Of a stretch of DNA of 64,000 nucleotides, positions 7,604 through 15,906 are shown one piece after another. This stretch comes from Geothrix paludis (GTDB taxonomy: Bacteria > Acidobacteriota > Holophagae > Holophagales > Holophagaceae), in contig NZ_JAKZLC010000002.1 in the NCBI RefSeq assembly GCF_022808815.1, positions 434,001 through 498,000 on the forward strand, in the 5' to 3' direction. The position numbers and the translations under genes are program-made. Below the pieces are notes generated by a model. That model was not told the DNA's origin, did not search any database, and saw only the letters and a program-made list of their open reading frames with translations. Positions within the stretch are counted from its first letter, which is position 1. Each line of letters begins with the position of its first letter.

Positions 7604-8347
7604 ATGAGCGACATCCCAGGCCCGACCGATCCCCTGACACCGCTGGGCGCACCGCCTTCCCCTGACCCGGGGCCGGTCCCAGCTCAGACACCGGCCGCCC
7701 TCCGCCCCATCCCCTTCGAGGACCTCGAAGCCATCCCCGGTTTCTGGGCCCGGGTGGGCGCTATGTTCCGGCTGGTCTTCAGCAACCCCATGGAGCTCTT
7801 CGACCGGGTTCCGACCACCGGCGGCCTCGGCGCCCCGTGGCGCTTCCTCCTCCTGATGTCGGTCCCCGTCTTCCTCGTCACGGCCCTGCTGTTCTTCCTC
7901 CTCGGCATGGGCATCATGGTCGCGGCCCTGGAAGAGGCCGGCAAACCCGAAGGCCGGGTCATCGCCGCCGCCATGCCCCTCGTCTTCGGGGCCCTGCTGC
8001 TGCTCATGCCCCTCTTCACCTTCCTGGGCATGGTGGTCTTCGGCGCCCTGAGCCACGCCTTCCTCTGGATGTGGGGCGGCCTCAAGCCCGGGGTGGGCGT
8101 GGGCCAGAGCATCCGCGCCTACGGCTACGCTTCGGCCTTCATCCAGCTCGGCGCCTGGATTCCCACCCTCGGCTTCCTGATCCAGATCGCCGGCCTGGTC
8201 GTGATCGGAATGGGCCTGGCGCGGATGCACAAAACGGAGGCTTGGCGCGGGATCTGCGCCGTGATGACGCCTCTCGTGCTCATCTGCTGCTGCGGCTTCA
8301 TGCTCATCATGGCCGTCCCTGCGATCCTCGCGGCGGTGGGACGGTAG
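7604..8347 (+). CDS. YIP1-family integral membrane protein
   Basis: A 247-residue protein with a proline-rich cytoplasmic N-terminus (residues 1-45), then a conserved entry motif (GFWARVGAMFRLVFSNPMELFDRV) typical of bacterial YIP1 proteins, followed by about five hydrophobic segments. A double cysteine pair (ICCCGF) lies in the last segment. The function of bacterial YIP1 proteins is not established. A second YIP1 gene lies at 23739. The gene follows the sigma54 activator by 30 bp and may be co-transcribed with it. Its 3' end overlaps the convergent crotonase-like gene by 41 bp. Confidence 0.8.
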   Translation: MSDIPGPTDPLTPLGAPPSPDPGPVPAQTPAALRPIPFEDLEAIPGFWARVGAMFRLVFSNPMELFDRVPTTGGLGAPWRFLLLMSVPVFLVTALLFFLLGMGIMVAALEEAGKPEGRVIAAAMPLVFGALLLLMPLFTFLGMVVFGALSHAFLWMWGGLKPGVGVGQSIRAYGYASAFIQLGAWIPTLGFLIQIAGLVVIGMGLARMHKTEAWRGICAVMTPLVLICCCGFMLIMAVPAILAAVGR

Positions 8348-8996
8348 CTTCGAGCCAGACCCGTACGGCCGGGCCGGCCGAATCCGCCTCCAGCACCCGG
8401 TGGACCGCGCCGGCGGCCAGGGCCTCGGCCGCGCCCCAGGTCTCGAAATGCCGGAACAACCGGTCCGCGCCGTCGCGGCCCAGGATCTCCGGCAGGCGGA
8501 CGGTTCCGCCGAAGCCGGTCAGGATGCCATGCTTCGCCGCGGGGTGCGCCAGGCGGAGGCCGCCCTTGCCCGCGGCGGGATCCGCCGCCACCGCCCAGCG
8601 TTCCTGGCCGTGCAGGGCCAGGTCGCAGCCGCCGCCCATGGCCACGCCCGAGATCAGCGTGAGGGTGCGCCAGCCGGGCCAGAGCAGGTGGTTCATCACG
8701 CGCTGGCCCCGGCGCGAGAAGGGCTCCGCCGACATGGGGTCGAGGGCGCCTACTTCATGGAGGTCCGCGCCCGCGGTGAAGTGATGGCCCCGGCCCATCA
8801 TCCAGGCGGAGCCGCTGAGGGCCACCCGGCGCGCGCCGCCGCCCCGCAGCTCAATGAAGAGTCGGTCCAGGGCCACCAGCAGGTCGCTGTGGAGGCGGTT
8901 GAGGCCGTCACCGGAGCGCAGCCCGATCCAGGCCCAGTCCGGCCCGCGCAGCAGATCCAGGGAGGTGCGCCCCTCGTGCCAGGCGGTCGGCGTCAT
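8307..8996 (-). CDS. Enoyl-CoA hydratase/isomerase (crotonase) superfamily protein
   Basis: A 229-residue crotonase-fold protein. The oxyanion-hole segment HHFTAGADLHEVG and the second conserved loop GVAMGGGCDLALHG are clear, as is HGILTGFGGTVRLPEILG. The two glutamates that do acid-base chemistry in true enoyl-CoA hydratases appear to be replaced: the first position is Asp in GGGCDLAL, and the second region reads AHPAAKHG where PE is usual. It may therefore be an isomerase, a hydrolase or another crotonase-fold activity. The ATG at 8996 overlaps the miaA stop as ATGA, so translation is probably coupled. The product has no obvious link to tRNA modification. Confidence 0.85.
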   Translation of the reverse strand: MTPTAWHEGRTSLDLLRGPDWAWIGLRSGDGLNRLHSDLLVALDRLFIELRGGGARRVALSGSAWMMGRGHHFTAGADLHEVGALDPMSAEPFSRRGQRVMNHLLWPGWRTLTLISGVAMGGGCDLALHGQERWAVAADPAAGKGGLRLAHPAAKHGILTGFGGTVRLPEILGRDGADRLFRHFETWGAAEALAAGAVHRVLEADSAGPAVRVWLEATVPPPRGSQGRP

Positions 8997-9874
8997 GCCA
9001 GCCCCAGCCGGGTGAAGGCCGCTTCCAGGGGCTCGGCGTCGGGGTCCCACGCCGGCGCCCCGGGCAGCTGGTTGCGGAACCAGGTGGCCTGCCGCTTGGC
9101 GTAGGCCTGGGTCTCCTGCACCACGGCGGCCTGGAGGGCCGCGGGATCGCCTCCGGCCATCCAGGCCGCGTAGCCCAGGGGCCTCAGGGCCTCGAGATCA
9201 TCCCCGTGGCCCGCGGCCACCAGGTCCGCCACCTCCCGTGGCCAGCCGGCGGCTACCTGGGCGGCCACCCGCGCGGCGACGCGCTCCCGCTGGCGCTCGC
9301 GCCCCGGCGCGACCACCAGCACCCGCCAGCCCGCGGGAACGCCCGTGTCCGGGCCGGACAGGAAGCTCGAAGGAGCCTGGCCGGAAGCGAGATGGAGGGC
9401 CAGGGCGCGCTGGACCCGGGCGCTGTCGTTGGGGTGGAGGGCCGCGGCCCGGGCCGGGTCCACCGCAGCCAGGAAGCGGTGCAGCGCGGGGGTGCCGAGG
9501 GTCGCGCCCCAGCGCCGCACGCGATCCACCAGGACGGCCGGCACCTCCGGCAGGGCGCTGAGCTGGTCCCAGATGCCCCGCAGGTACAGGCCCGAGCCCG
9601 TCACCAGCACCGGCTCGCGGCAGGCCGAGAGCCACTCCCGCACCCAGGCGCCGAAGGCCGTGGGGTTGGGGCGGGTCGAGAGGGGCAGCTCTCCGTAGCC
9701 CAGGTGGGGCACCCCGCCCCGTTCCGCCTCGTCCGGCTGGCCGGTGCCGATGGCGAGGCCGGCGATGGCCTGGTACGGGTCCCCGTTCACCACGGTGCCG
9801 CCGACGCGTCGGGCCACGGCCACGGCCACGGCGGACTTGCCGGAGGCCGTGGGTCCGAGGATCGCGATGGGCAT
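8993..9874 (-). CDS. miaA: tRNA dimethylallyltransferase MiaA
   Basis: A 293-residue enzyme that adds a dimethylallyl group to N6 of A37 in tRNAs reading UNN codons. The P-loop GPTASGKS is at residues 7-14. The following catalytic-Asp motif reads NGDPYQAI rather than the usual DSMQVYR. The conserved GSGLYLRGIWD and the C-terminal YAKRQATWFRNQ are present and typical. Start ATG at 9874. The 3' end is fused by an ATGA overlap to the crotonase-like gene. Immediately upstream lies a short period-7 repeat region separating it from a divergent exported-protein gene. Confidence 0.95.
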   Translation of the reverse strand: MPIAILGPTASGKSAVAVAVARRVGGTVVNGDPYQAIAGLAIGTGQPDEAERGGVPHLGYGELPLSTRPNPTAFGAWVREWLSACREPVLVTGSGLYLRGIWDQLSALPEVPAVLVDRVRRWGATLGTPALHRFLAAVDPARAAALHPNDSARVQRALALHLASGQAPSSFLSGPDTGVPAGWRVLVVAPGRERQRERVAARVAAQVAAGWPREVADLVAAGHGDDLEALRPLGYAAWMAGGDPAALQAAVVQETQAYAKRQATWFRNQLPGAPAWDPDAEPLEAAFTRLGLA

Positions 9875-9881
9875 GGGTTGA

Positions 9882-9961
9882 AGCTATCAGCTATCAGCTA
9901 TCAGCCGTCAGCTCTCCGTGAAAGCAGGAGGCGGCCACTCGCAGCTGAGAGCTGACAGCTG
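9882..9961. repeat. Period-7 extragenic repeat with inverted arms
   Basis: Three tandem copies of AGCTATC (9882-9902) run into CAGCCGTCAGCTCTC (9902-9916). The last 15 bases pair, with one mismatch, with GAGAGCTGACAGCTG at 9947-9961. The result is a potential stem of about 15 bp around a 30-nt loop between miaA and the divergent gene at 10003. It resembles dispersed extragenic palindromes seen in other genomes, but only one copy is in this window. Confidence 0.6.
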
Positions 9962-10002
9962 CCCCCCGGGAACCTTCGGAGCCCACGGCTCACACCAAGG
10001 CC

Positions 10003-10398
10003 ATGCGCCACCTGGTCTGCCTCTGCCTCGCCTCCAGCCTCCTGGCCGGGGGGAAGCCTGCTTCCGAAGTGCCCGAGCCCGGAAAGGACCGGGCCTTCCT
10101 GTCGCGGATCACGGGTGACAGCGAGGGCGGGGCCCGTCCCTGGCATACCTACAAGGCCCCCCCGGAATCGGCTTCCGCCGTAGTGGAGGTCATCGGCGAG
10201 CTCACCCGGGAGGAGCTCCGTCAGGTCGCCTTCCAGGAGTTCATCGTCTGGTTCCGGGAGGATCTCCGCCGCTTCCTGAAAGCCCATGGCGGCGTCCTGC
10301 CCGAACCCACCAGCCTGGCCTCCGCCACCCTGCCCGTGGACCGGTTCGGCGGCAACCCCGTGCCCCGGAACGTGCCCCTGGGACGCGTGGGCTTCTGA
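10003..10398 (+). CDS. Hypothetical exported protein, 131 residues
   Basis: I do not recognise this protein. It begins with a plausible signal peptide (MRHLVCLCLASSLLAGG) and continues as a polar, soluble domain with an amphipathic central part (ELTREELRQVAFQEFIVWFREDLRRFL) and a proline-rich tail. The cysteine at position 6 does not form a standard lipobox. It lies alone between the miaA repeat and a period-9 hairpin element. The ribosome site is weak. Confidence 0.6.
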   Translation: MRHLVCLCLASSLLAGGKPASEVPEPGKDRAFLSRITGDSEGGARPWHTYKAPPESASAVVEVIGELTREELRQVAFQEFIVWFREDLRRFLKAHGGVLPEPTSLASATLPVDRFGGNPVPRNVPLGRVGF

Positions 10399-10421
10399 TC
10401 GCCCTTCCCGTGGAAAAAGCG

Positions 10422-10518
10422 GAACGCGAAGGGCGCGAAGCCGCCTGCGGCGGAGCGAAGGGCTTCCCCATTTGAACCACCCTCCGCGCTCTTCGCCTTC
10501 TTAGCGCCCTTCGCGTTC
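10422..10518. repeat. Period-9 hairpin element (a), CGCGAAGGG type
   Basis: Perfect 15-bp arms, GAACGCGAAGGGCGC at 10422-10436 and its reverse complement at 10504-10518, flank a loop of about 67 nt containing a smaller GC-rich hairpin (GCCGCCTGCGGCGG). The arms are built from roughly 9-nt units such as CGCGAAGGG and CGCGAAGCC. The element lies between the convergent ends of the 131-residue exported protein and the 115-residue protein gene. It belongs to the architecture shared with elements at 16730, 44186, 47571, 48161 and 54999. Confidence 0.75.
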
Positions 10519-10538
10519 TTCATTTCTGTTCGGGCCGT

Positions 10539-10886
10539 CTACTCCATGAGCCTCGGCAGCAGCAGGGCGGCCTGGTCGCGAGCCAGGCGGGCGGCCTCCA
10601 GGGCGTTGCGGGCCGCGTCCTCGGGGGACTGGCGGGGCGTGAGCAAGGCCTCGAGTTGGCCCCGGAGACGGGTGGTCTCCCCTTCCGGATCGGAGAGGTG
10701 TCGCTGGGCCGCCGTCTCGAAGACCACCAGGAAGCACTGGATGGCATCGCAAGCAGCCGAGACGATGGCTCCGCTGTGCCGGCGGTCGATGTCCAGGGCC
10801 AGGGCCGCGGCCAGGAAGCGCAGGCCGTCCTCGAAGCGGTCCTGGGAGGGGTTCGAGGGCCCGGATCCGCTCATGGATCCGCTCAT
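10539..10886 (-). CDS. Small helical hypothetical protein, 115 residues
   Basis: Not recognised. The protein is predicted to be almost entirely helical (DRFEDGLRFLAAALALDIDRR, then AACDAIQCFLVVFETAAQ, then a C-terminal pair of helices), with no signal peptide or membrane span. The start ATG at 10886 overlaps the stop of the upstream NRDE gene as ATGA, which supports both the start and co-translation. The four-helix character recalls small HEPN-like or regulatory proteins, but no diagnostic motif is visible. Confidence 0.65.
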   Translation of the reverse strand: MSGSMSGSGPSNPSQDRFEDGLRFLAAALALDIDRRHSGAIVSAACDAIQCFLVVFETAAQRHLSDPEGETTRLRGQLEALLTPRQSPEDAARNALEAARLARDQAALLLPRLME

Positions 10887-11668
10887 GGCCGACCGCCTGC
10901 GGGGGCCGCGGTCCAGCGGGTGTCCGTGCGCCCGGCGAGCTGGCCCGCGGGATCGAAGCGCCATTCCCTGAACCGCACCGCGCCGTCCCTTCCCAGGGTG
11001 GCGATCGTCGTGCAGCGGGTTCCGTAGGTCGGATCGACGATGAAGGCCGGCGACAGCTTGCGCTCCAGTTCCAGGCCCACGCCGGTGTCCGGCAGGTCGG
11101 CATCGGCGGCGGGCGTCGGATCCGCCAGCGCGGCCAGAAGGGGCGCCTCGTCACCATCCCCGGAGACCACCCAGGCCGTCATGGCCCGCCGGAGCTTCTC
11201 GGTCTTGGGCCAGGGCGTGTCCAGGTCCGCGTTGGAGACCACATGCACCCCCGGCGGCACCTCCCGGGAGAGAAACCGCGGGTGGTTGTTCAGGTAGCGC
11301 AGGTCCGTCCCGTCCCAGAGCAGCAGGTTGAACCCCGCGAAGGCCATGGCCCGCTCGCGGAGCTCGTCCGCGAAGGCCCGGGCCGGCTGCCGGCCGCGCA
11401 CGAACGAAGCCACCAGGCCGCCCCGGGATGGCGCGCCGGGGTCCGGCGCCACCATGCGCCTCACGTTGGTGACACAGGCCAGGCGGCCCCGCTTCGACAG
11501 GGCCAGCCAGCTGCCGCCCTGGGACAGGTCGCGGCCCCCGAACACCTCGGGGGCGTCCTCCCAGGGGCCGGCGGGGGCCGTGGGACGCGCGTGGTACTCG
11601 TCGCGGTTGGCGGCGATGACGAGCTCGAAGTCGGGATGGGCGCGGTAGGCGAGCGCGATGAGGCACAT
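10883..11668 (-). CDS. NRDE (TANGO2-family) protein
   Basis: A 261-residue protein of the NRDE/TANGO2 family. It begins MCLIALAYRAHP with Cys2, the family's predicted N-terminal nucleophile position, and the name-giving motif AANRDEYHARPT lies near residue 20. GGRDLSQGGSWLAL, VTNVR and the terminal TRCTTIA segments also fit. Bacterial members are uncharacterised, and eukaryotic TANGO2 has been linked to lipid or haem handling. The next gene starts within its stop codon. Confidence 0.88.
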   Translation of the reverse strand: MCLIALAYRAHPDFELVIAANRDEYHARPTAPAGPWEDAPEVFGGRDLSQGGSWLALSKRGRLACVTNVRRMVAPDPGAPSRGGLVASFVRGRQPARAFADELRERAMAFAGFNLLLWDGTDLRYLNNHPRFLSREVPPGVHVVSNADLDTPWPKTEKLRRAMTAWVVSGDGDEAPLLAALADPTPAADADLPDTGVGLELERKLSPAFIVDPTYGTRCTTIATLGRDGAVRFREWRFDPAGQLAGRTDTRWTAAPAGGRP

Positions 11669-11781
11669 GGCTTCCCATCATAGGCCCCATGCCCCGGTTC
11701 AATCCCCGGCTCAGCCCCGCCTCAACCTCTGGCTCAACCCCTGAGAGGGCCCCCCGTAATCCTCCCATCCGAGGTGATTCC

Positions 11782-12498
11782 ATGCGTCCTGGCCTGCCCC
11801 TGCCCCTGGCCCTGCTGCTCTGCGGCGCCCTGCTCCGGGCCGACGGCCTTTCAGACCTGAAGGCCGCGCTCAAGGGCCTGCCGGCTCCGGCGAAGGTCAA
11901 GGTGAAGGTGGAGGCGGAGAGCCTCGAACGGGAGTCCGGTAAGGACAGCACGGAACGCCGGACCACCGTGGTGGAGGATGGCTCGGAGGGGCTGCGGATC
12001 CTGGAGGACAGCCGCCCCGCGGCCGCCCCGGCGAAGGCGAAGGAGAAAGGAGGCACCCGGGCCCCGGGAGCGGCTAAGAAGGGCTCCGGCGAGTTCCACG
12101 ACGAGCTGCGGCCCGCCGAGGGCCTGCTGGAGCAGCTGGAGAAGGCGCGGCTGCTGGAGGAGAAGGCCGAGGCCTACGAAGGCCGGCCCGCCCGCCGGCT
12201 GCGGCTGGCCATGGACCTGGACCTAGACGCCGAGGCCCGCAGCCACCTGAAGAAGGCCGACTACGAGGCCACGGTCTGGGTCGGACCCGACGGCCTACCC
12301 CTGGCCATGGATCACCGCATCGAGGTCCGGGCGCGGGTGCTGCTCCTCGCCAGCGTCTGGACGAAGGTCGACATCCGGCGCCGCTTCCAGCGCGTCCAGA
12401 ACCGGCTACTGGTGCTCGAAGAGCATGCGGACGTCCAGGGCGCGGCCCTGGGGAAGTCATTCAGCGCGAAGGAGACGACCCGCTGCACCGTGCTGTGA
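11782..12498 (+). CDS. Hypothetical exported protein, 238 residues
   Basis: Not recognised by family. The ATG at 11782 follows GAGGTGA closely and yields a clear signal peptide (MRPGLPLPLALLLCGALLRADG). An in-frame upstream ATG at 11689 would bury it. The mature part is highly charged, with a lysine- and alanine-rich low-complexity stretch (about 75-110). A beta-rich C-terminal half follows (YEATVWVGPDGLPLAMDHRI, then VWTKVDIRRRFQRVQN), reminiscent of lipoprotein-carrier-like domains. It is probably periplasmic. It converges on purF with a 6-bp gap. Confidence 0.65.
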   Translation: MRPGLPLPLALLLCGALLRADGLSDLKAALKGLPAPAKVKVKVEAESLERESGKDSTERRTTVVEDGSEGLRILEDSRPAAAPAKAKEKGGTRAPGAAKKGSGEFHDELRPAEGLLEQLEKARLLEEKAEAYEGRPARRLRLAMDLDLDAEARSHLKKADYEATVWVGPDGLPLAMDHRIEVRARVLLLASVWTKVDIRRRFQRVQNRLLVLEEHADVQGAALGKSFSAKETTRCTVL

Positions 12499-12504
12499 AC
12501 GGCG

Positions 12505-13875
12505 TTACGGCTTGGTTTCGGGCACCACCGGGTAGTCGCCGGTGAAGCAGGCGTAGCAGTATCCATGGCCGTCGTCGCCCATGCAGGATTCCAGGTCCTT
12601 CAGGTCCAGGTAGCCGAGGCTGTCGGCCTCCACGAAGCCCTCGATCTCCTTCAGCGACATGTACGAGGCGATGAGGTGCTGCCGCTTGGGCGTGTCGATG
12701 CCGTAGAAGCAGGAATGCGTCGTGGGCGGGCAGGCGATGCGCAGGTGCACTTCCTTGGCGCCGGCCTCGCGGACCATCTGCACGATCTTCTTGCTGGTGG
12801 TGCCGCGCACGATGCTGTCGTCCACCAGCACCACCCGCTTGCCCGCCAGCAGGTGCCGCACGGGGTTCAGCTTCACCTTCACCCCGAAGCTGCGGATGGT
12901 CTGCTTGGGCTCGATGAAGGTGCGGCCCACGTAGTGGTTGCGGATGATGCCGAAGTCGAAGGGGATGCCGGACTGCTCGGAGTAGCCTAGGGCCGCGCTC
13001 ACGCCGCTGTCGGGCACGGGCACGATGAGATCCGCCTCCACGGGATGGCGCAGGGCCAGGAGCCGTCCCATCTCGCGGCGGGCCACCATGACGCTCTTGC
13101 CGTACACCAGCGAATCGGGCCGGGCGAAGTAGATGTGCTCGAACACGCAGGGTTTCGGCTGGACCTTGGGCAGGGGGAAGACGGAGCGGAGCGTGCTGCC
13201 GTCCCGGGGCACCACCACCATCTCGCCGGGGGCCACGTCGCGGATGTAGGCCGCGCCCACCAGGTCGAAGGCGCAAGTCTCCGAGCTGAACACGGTGGTG
13301 CCGTTCATGTGTCCCATGGCCAGGGGCCGGAATCCATGCGGATCCCGGGCCGCGATGAGGGTGTGGTCCGTCAGGATGAGCAGGGAGTACGCCCCCTCGG
13401 CCTGCCGGAGGGCCGAGACCACGGCATCCTCCAGCGTGTCCGCCTGGGCCCGGTTGATGAGGGCCAGCAGCACCTCGGAATCCGAGGGGCTGGTGAAGGT
13501 GTGGCCGTCCGCGATCAGGGCGGCGCGCAGGGTCTCCGTGTTGGTCAGGTTCCCGTTGTGGCAGAGGGCCACCTGGCCGAAGCGGCCGTGGATGAGGAAG
13601 GGATGGGCGGCGGAGGCCACGTTGCCGCCGGTGGTGGAGTATCGCGTGTGGCCGATGGCCGCGTCGCCCGGCAGGGCATCCAGCACCGCTTCGGAGAACA
13701 CGTCCGCCACGTAGCCCAGGGCCTTGTGCAGGTGCAGCCCTTCGGCGTCGCCGGAGCAGATGCCGGCCGCCTCCTGGCCCCGGTGCTGCAGGGCGTAGAG
13801 GCCCAAATAGGTCTGCCGCGAAGCTTCCGTCTGGGGACAGATCCCGAATACCCCGCACTCGTCCCTGAACGGCAT
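12505..13875 (-). CDS. purF: Amidophosphoribosyltransferase PurF
   Basis: A 456-residue enzyme for the first committed step of purine synthesis, forming phosphoribosylamine from PRPP and glutamine. A 6-residue propeptide precedes Cys7 (MPFRDECGVFGI), the glutaminase nucleophile after processing. The PRPP loop reads VVLVDDSIVRGTTS. Cysteines in KPCVFEHIYFARPDS, THSCFYGID and YCYACFTGDYPV match the 4Fe-4S ligands of the Bacillus-type enzyme, so it should be an Fe-S form that is matured and sensitive to oxygen. The ATG at 13875 has GGAGG 4 nt upstream. No other purine genes are nearby. Confidence 0.96.
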   Translation of the reverse strand: MPFRDECGVFGICPQTEASRQTYLGLYALQHRGQEAAGICSGDAEGLHLHKALGYVADVFSEAVLDALPGDAAIGHTRYSTTGGNVASAAHPFLIHGRFGQVALCHNGNLTNTETLRAALIADGHTFTSPSDSEVLLALINRAQADTLEDAVVSALRQAEGAYSLLILTDHTLIAARDPHGFRPLAMGHMNGTTVFSSETCAFDLVGAAYIRDVAPGEMVVVPRDGSTLRSVFPLPKVQPKPCVFEHIYFARPDSLVYGKSVMVARREMGRLLALRHPVEADLIVPVPDSGVSAALGYSEQSGIPFDFGIIRNHYVGRTFIEPKQTIRSFGVKVKLNPVRHLLAGKRVVLVDDSIVRGTTSKKIVQMVREAGAKEVHLRIACPPTTHSCFYGIDTPKRQHLIASYMSLKEIEGFVEADSLGYLDLKDLESCMGDDGHGYCYACFTGDYPVVPETKP

Positions 13876-13970
13876 GACCCCTCCGAGCCTTCCAGATTAA
13901 ACCCTGGGGGCCCGAACACCCAGATCGGATGCCGAAGGCCACGACCCTCAGTGGGATGCGTCCACCCCGG

Positions 13971-14558
13971 TCAGCGGACCGTGCTGCCGTCCTCGGGGTC
14001 CTGGCGGGCCTCCTGGGCCCAGCTCCTCAGGGTGCTGAGCAGCACGGTCCCGGCCTCGGCGGGGGCCAGGGAACCGGAGCCGTCCAGGCTCTCCAGGTGC
14101 AGCTCGATCCGGGCCAGGTCGCCCTGCTCGAAGCGGGCGCTGAGGTCGCAGAGGGCCAGCAGGCCCGGCGCCACCTCCACCAGCACCGTGGAAGCATGCA
14201 GCCCCTTGGGCATCTCCAGGCTCCAGACCGGCACGCTCCGGGCACCGAAACGCAGGGCGATGGGCTCCGCGTGGGTCTGCGGCGAAGGACCCGCGAGATA
14301 GAGCAGGCGCTCGGCCCGGCCCAGGAGGAGCGCCTGGGAATAGGGCGTGCCCTGGCCGCGGTCCGCCTCCAGCCGCCAGCCGCCCATGCGGGGCTTCTTC
14401 ACGCGGTTGTGGCTGGTGGTGCCCTCGGTGGCCACGAGGCGGAACCGGGTCTCCAGCGGCGCGGCCTCGCCGCGCAGCCACATCTGCATGCGGTACCGGA
14501 GCCCTTCCTGTGCCGCCGCGGGAAGGGAGAGAGCCAGAAGGAGCGCCAATCGGATCAA
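13971..14558 (-). CDS. Hypothetical exported protein, 195 residues
   Basis: Not recognised. A TTG at 14556-14558, preceded by GGTGG, starts a compact signal peptide (LIRLALLLALSLPAAAQ). The ATG at 14583-14585 is an alternative that adds nine residues and narrows the gap to the divergent HAD gene. The mature protein is beta-rich (YRMQMWLRGEAAPLETRFRL, then VPVWSLEMPKGLH) and resembles, in style only, periplasmic outer-membrane-lipoprotein-carrier-like folds. It lies upstream of purF with a gap of about 95 bp. Confidence 0.6.
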   Translation of the reverse strand: MIRLALLLALSLPAAAQEGLRYRMQMWLRGEAAPLETRFRLVATEGTTSHNRVKKPRMGGWRLEADRGQGTPYSQALLLGRAERLLYLAGPSPQTHAEPIALRFGARSVPVWSLEMPKGLHASTVLVEVAPGLLALCDLSARFEQGDLARIELHLESLDGSGSLAPAEAGTVLLSTLRSWAQEARQDPEDGSTVR

Positions 14559-14608
14559 GGAACCACCATCCTCACCTTCGAGCATGCCATCTCATGCGAT
14601 CCTGGGCC

Positions 14609-15244
14609 ATGCCGCTCTGCTTCGACCTCGACGGGACCCTGGGCCACTTCAGTTCCGGATTCGTGCTGCTGAGGGAGGCCCTGGGCGATCTCTGGGGCGC
14701 GCCACCCACCGCGGAGGACCTGGGCCGCTGCTCGGGCTCCACCGACTGGGAGATCGTGGACGAGCTGCACCGCATGCGCTTCGGCCCGGCGCTGGACGAA
14801 GCCGGCTACGAGGCCTACCAGGCCGCCTGCGTGTCGCGCTTCCGGGCGGCTTTCGCGCCCGGCGGACGGGAGGCTGTGGCCTATGGCGGCATCCTCGCCG
14901 CCCTGCACCGCCTGGCGGAGCGCCACGCCGTCTGGGTGGTCTCGGGCAACGCGCCGGATCTGTTGGCCTTCAAGGCCGACACCCTGGGCATCGACCCGGC
15001 CATCCCCCGCCTGGGCTCCCTGCCCCGCCACGACCGCGCGGATCTGCTGCGGCGGGCCCTACTGGGCTGCCCCGGCCCCCACCTCTACGTCGGGGACCGC
15101 CCCCACGACCTGGCGGCCGCCCAGGCCGCGGGCCTGCCCTTCCTGGGCGTGGGGCCCGCCGTGCCGGGCGACCACCTCAGCCTTCCCCCGGACGCCGCGC
15201 CCGAGCAAGTCATCGCCTCCGTAACCGGGCAAATGAGGGCCTGA
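14609..15244 (+). CDS. HAD-superfamily hydrolase (phosphoglycolate phosphatase-like)
   Basis: A 211-residue HAD phosphatase. Motif I is CFDLDGTLGHF at the N-terminus with both catalytic aspartates. Motif II is VVSGN, and motif IV is YVGDRPHDLAAAQAAG. An alpha-helical cap lies between motifs I and II, as in phosphoglycolate or pyrophosphatase-type members. I chose the ATG at 14609 because the motif-I strand normally begins there. The ATG at 14594 is also possible. The substrate cannot be assigned. Confidence 0.85.
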   Translation: MPLCFDLDGTLGHFSSGFVLLREALGDLWGAPPTAEDLGRCSGSTDWEIVDELHRMRFGPALDEAGYEAYQAACVSRFRAAFAPGGREAVAYGGILAALHRLAERHAVWVVSGNAPDLLAFKADTLGIDPAIPRLGSLPRHDRADLLRRALLGCPGPHLYVGDRPHDLAAAQAAGLPFLGVGPAVPGDHLSLPPDAAPEQVIASVTGQMRA

Positions 15245-15299
15245 AGCCTCACCGGATGCGACCCGGGCGCGAGACTTCTTCGCCCAGCGGGCAACCTCG

Positions 15300-15845
15300 T
15301 CAGTGTCCCTGCAGGGCCTCGTCCAGCGCCCGCTTCGCCATGCCTTCGCCGTAGCCCGCCCAGCGCTTGACCACCCGGCCCTCGCGGTCGATGACGAAGG
15401 TGGTCGGAATGCCGCGGATCTCGCCCAGGGGTTCCAGCCCGCCCTTTCCATCTGGCACGTAGGCATTGAGTCCCAGCTGGGGATTTTTCGAGAGGAAGGG
15501 CGTCACGTCGGCCCAGCCGTTCCGGTCCACCGAGATGGGAAGCACCACGTAGCGGTCGCCGCCGGCTCTCTGGAGCTCCGCCACTTCCGGCAGGGACCTG
15601 CGGCAGGGCGGGCACCAGGTGGCCCACACATCCACCAGCACCACCTTGCCCTTGTACTCGGCCACGGTGTGTCGCGTCCCCTCGGCGTCGAGGAAGGCCA
15701 CCCGGCTCACGTCCGTGCCCGTGGACGCCCCGTCCCCGCGGAGGGTCCGGAAGCCCATCACCCCCGCCAGCAGCAGGCCGCCGCCCACCAGGGCCACCGC
15801 GGCAGCCGTGCGCCAGCGCGATTCGGGAACGTAGGCATCGGACAT
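15300..15845 (-). CDS. Membrane-anchored TlpA/ResA-like thioredoxin
   Basis: A 181-residue protein with an N-terminal signal anchor (about residues 14-34) and a periplasmic thioredoxin domain with active site WCPPC (VWATWCPPCRRSLPE) and the cis-proline segment GIPTTFVID. Family members reduce or oxidise periplasmic cysteines, for example apocytochrome c. The ATG at 15845 is preceded by GGGAG at 5 nt. The partner is unknown because no cytochrome genes are nearby. The divergent neighbour is a rhodanese. Confidence 0.9.
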   Translation of the reverse strand: MSDAYVPESRWRTAAAVALVGGGLLLAGVMGFRTLRGDGASTGTDVSRVAFLDAEGTRHTVAEYKGKVVLVDVWATWCPPCRRSLPEVAELQRAGGDRYVVLPISVDRNGWADVTPFLSKNPQLGLNAYVPDGKGGLEPLGEIRGIPTTFVIDREGRVVKRWAGYGEGMAKRALDEALQGH

Positions 15846-15906
15846 GGGAACTCCCGCCAGCAAGTCTTCAGGGTACTGTCCCGCTCCGGGACTTCATACT
15901 GGTTCG

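Noticed and set aside
5918-8230. Apparent extension of the kinase to a 1614-residue protein on the minus strand
   Set aside because: The extra part is antisense to the sigma54 activator and YIP1 genes, has no domain, and the TTG at 5917 has a good ribosome site. High G+C makes long antisense frames common.
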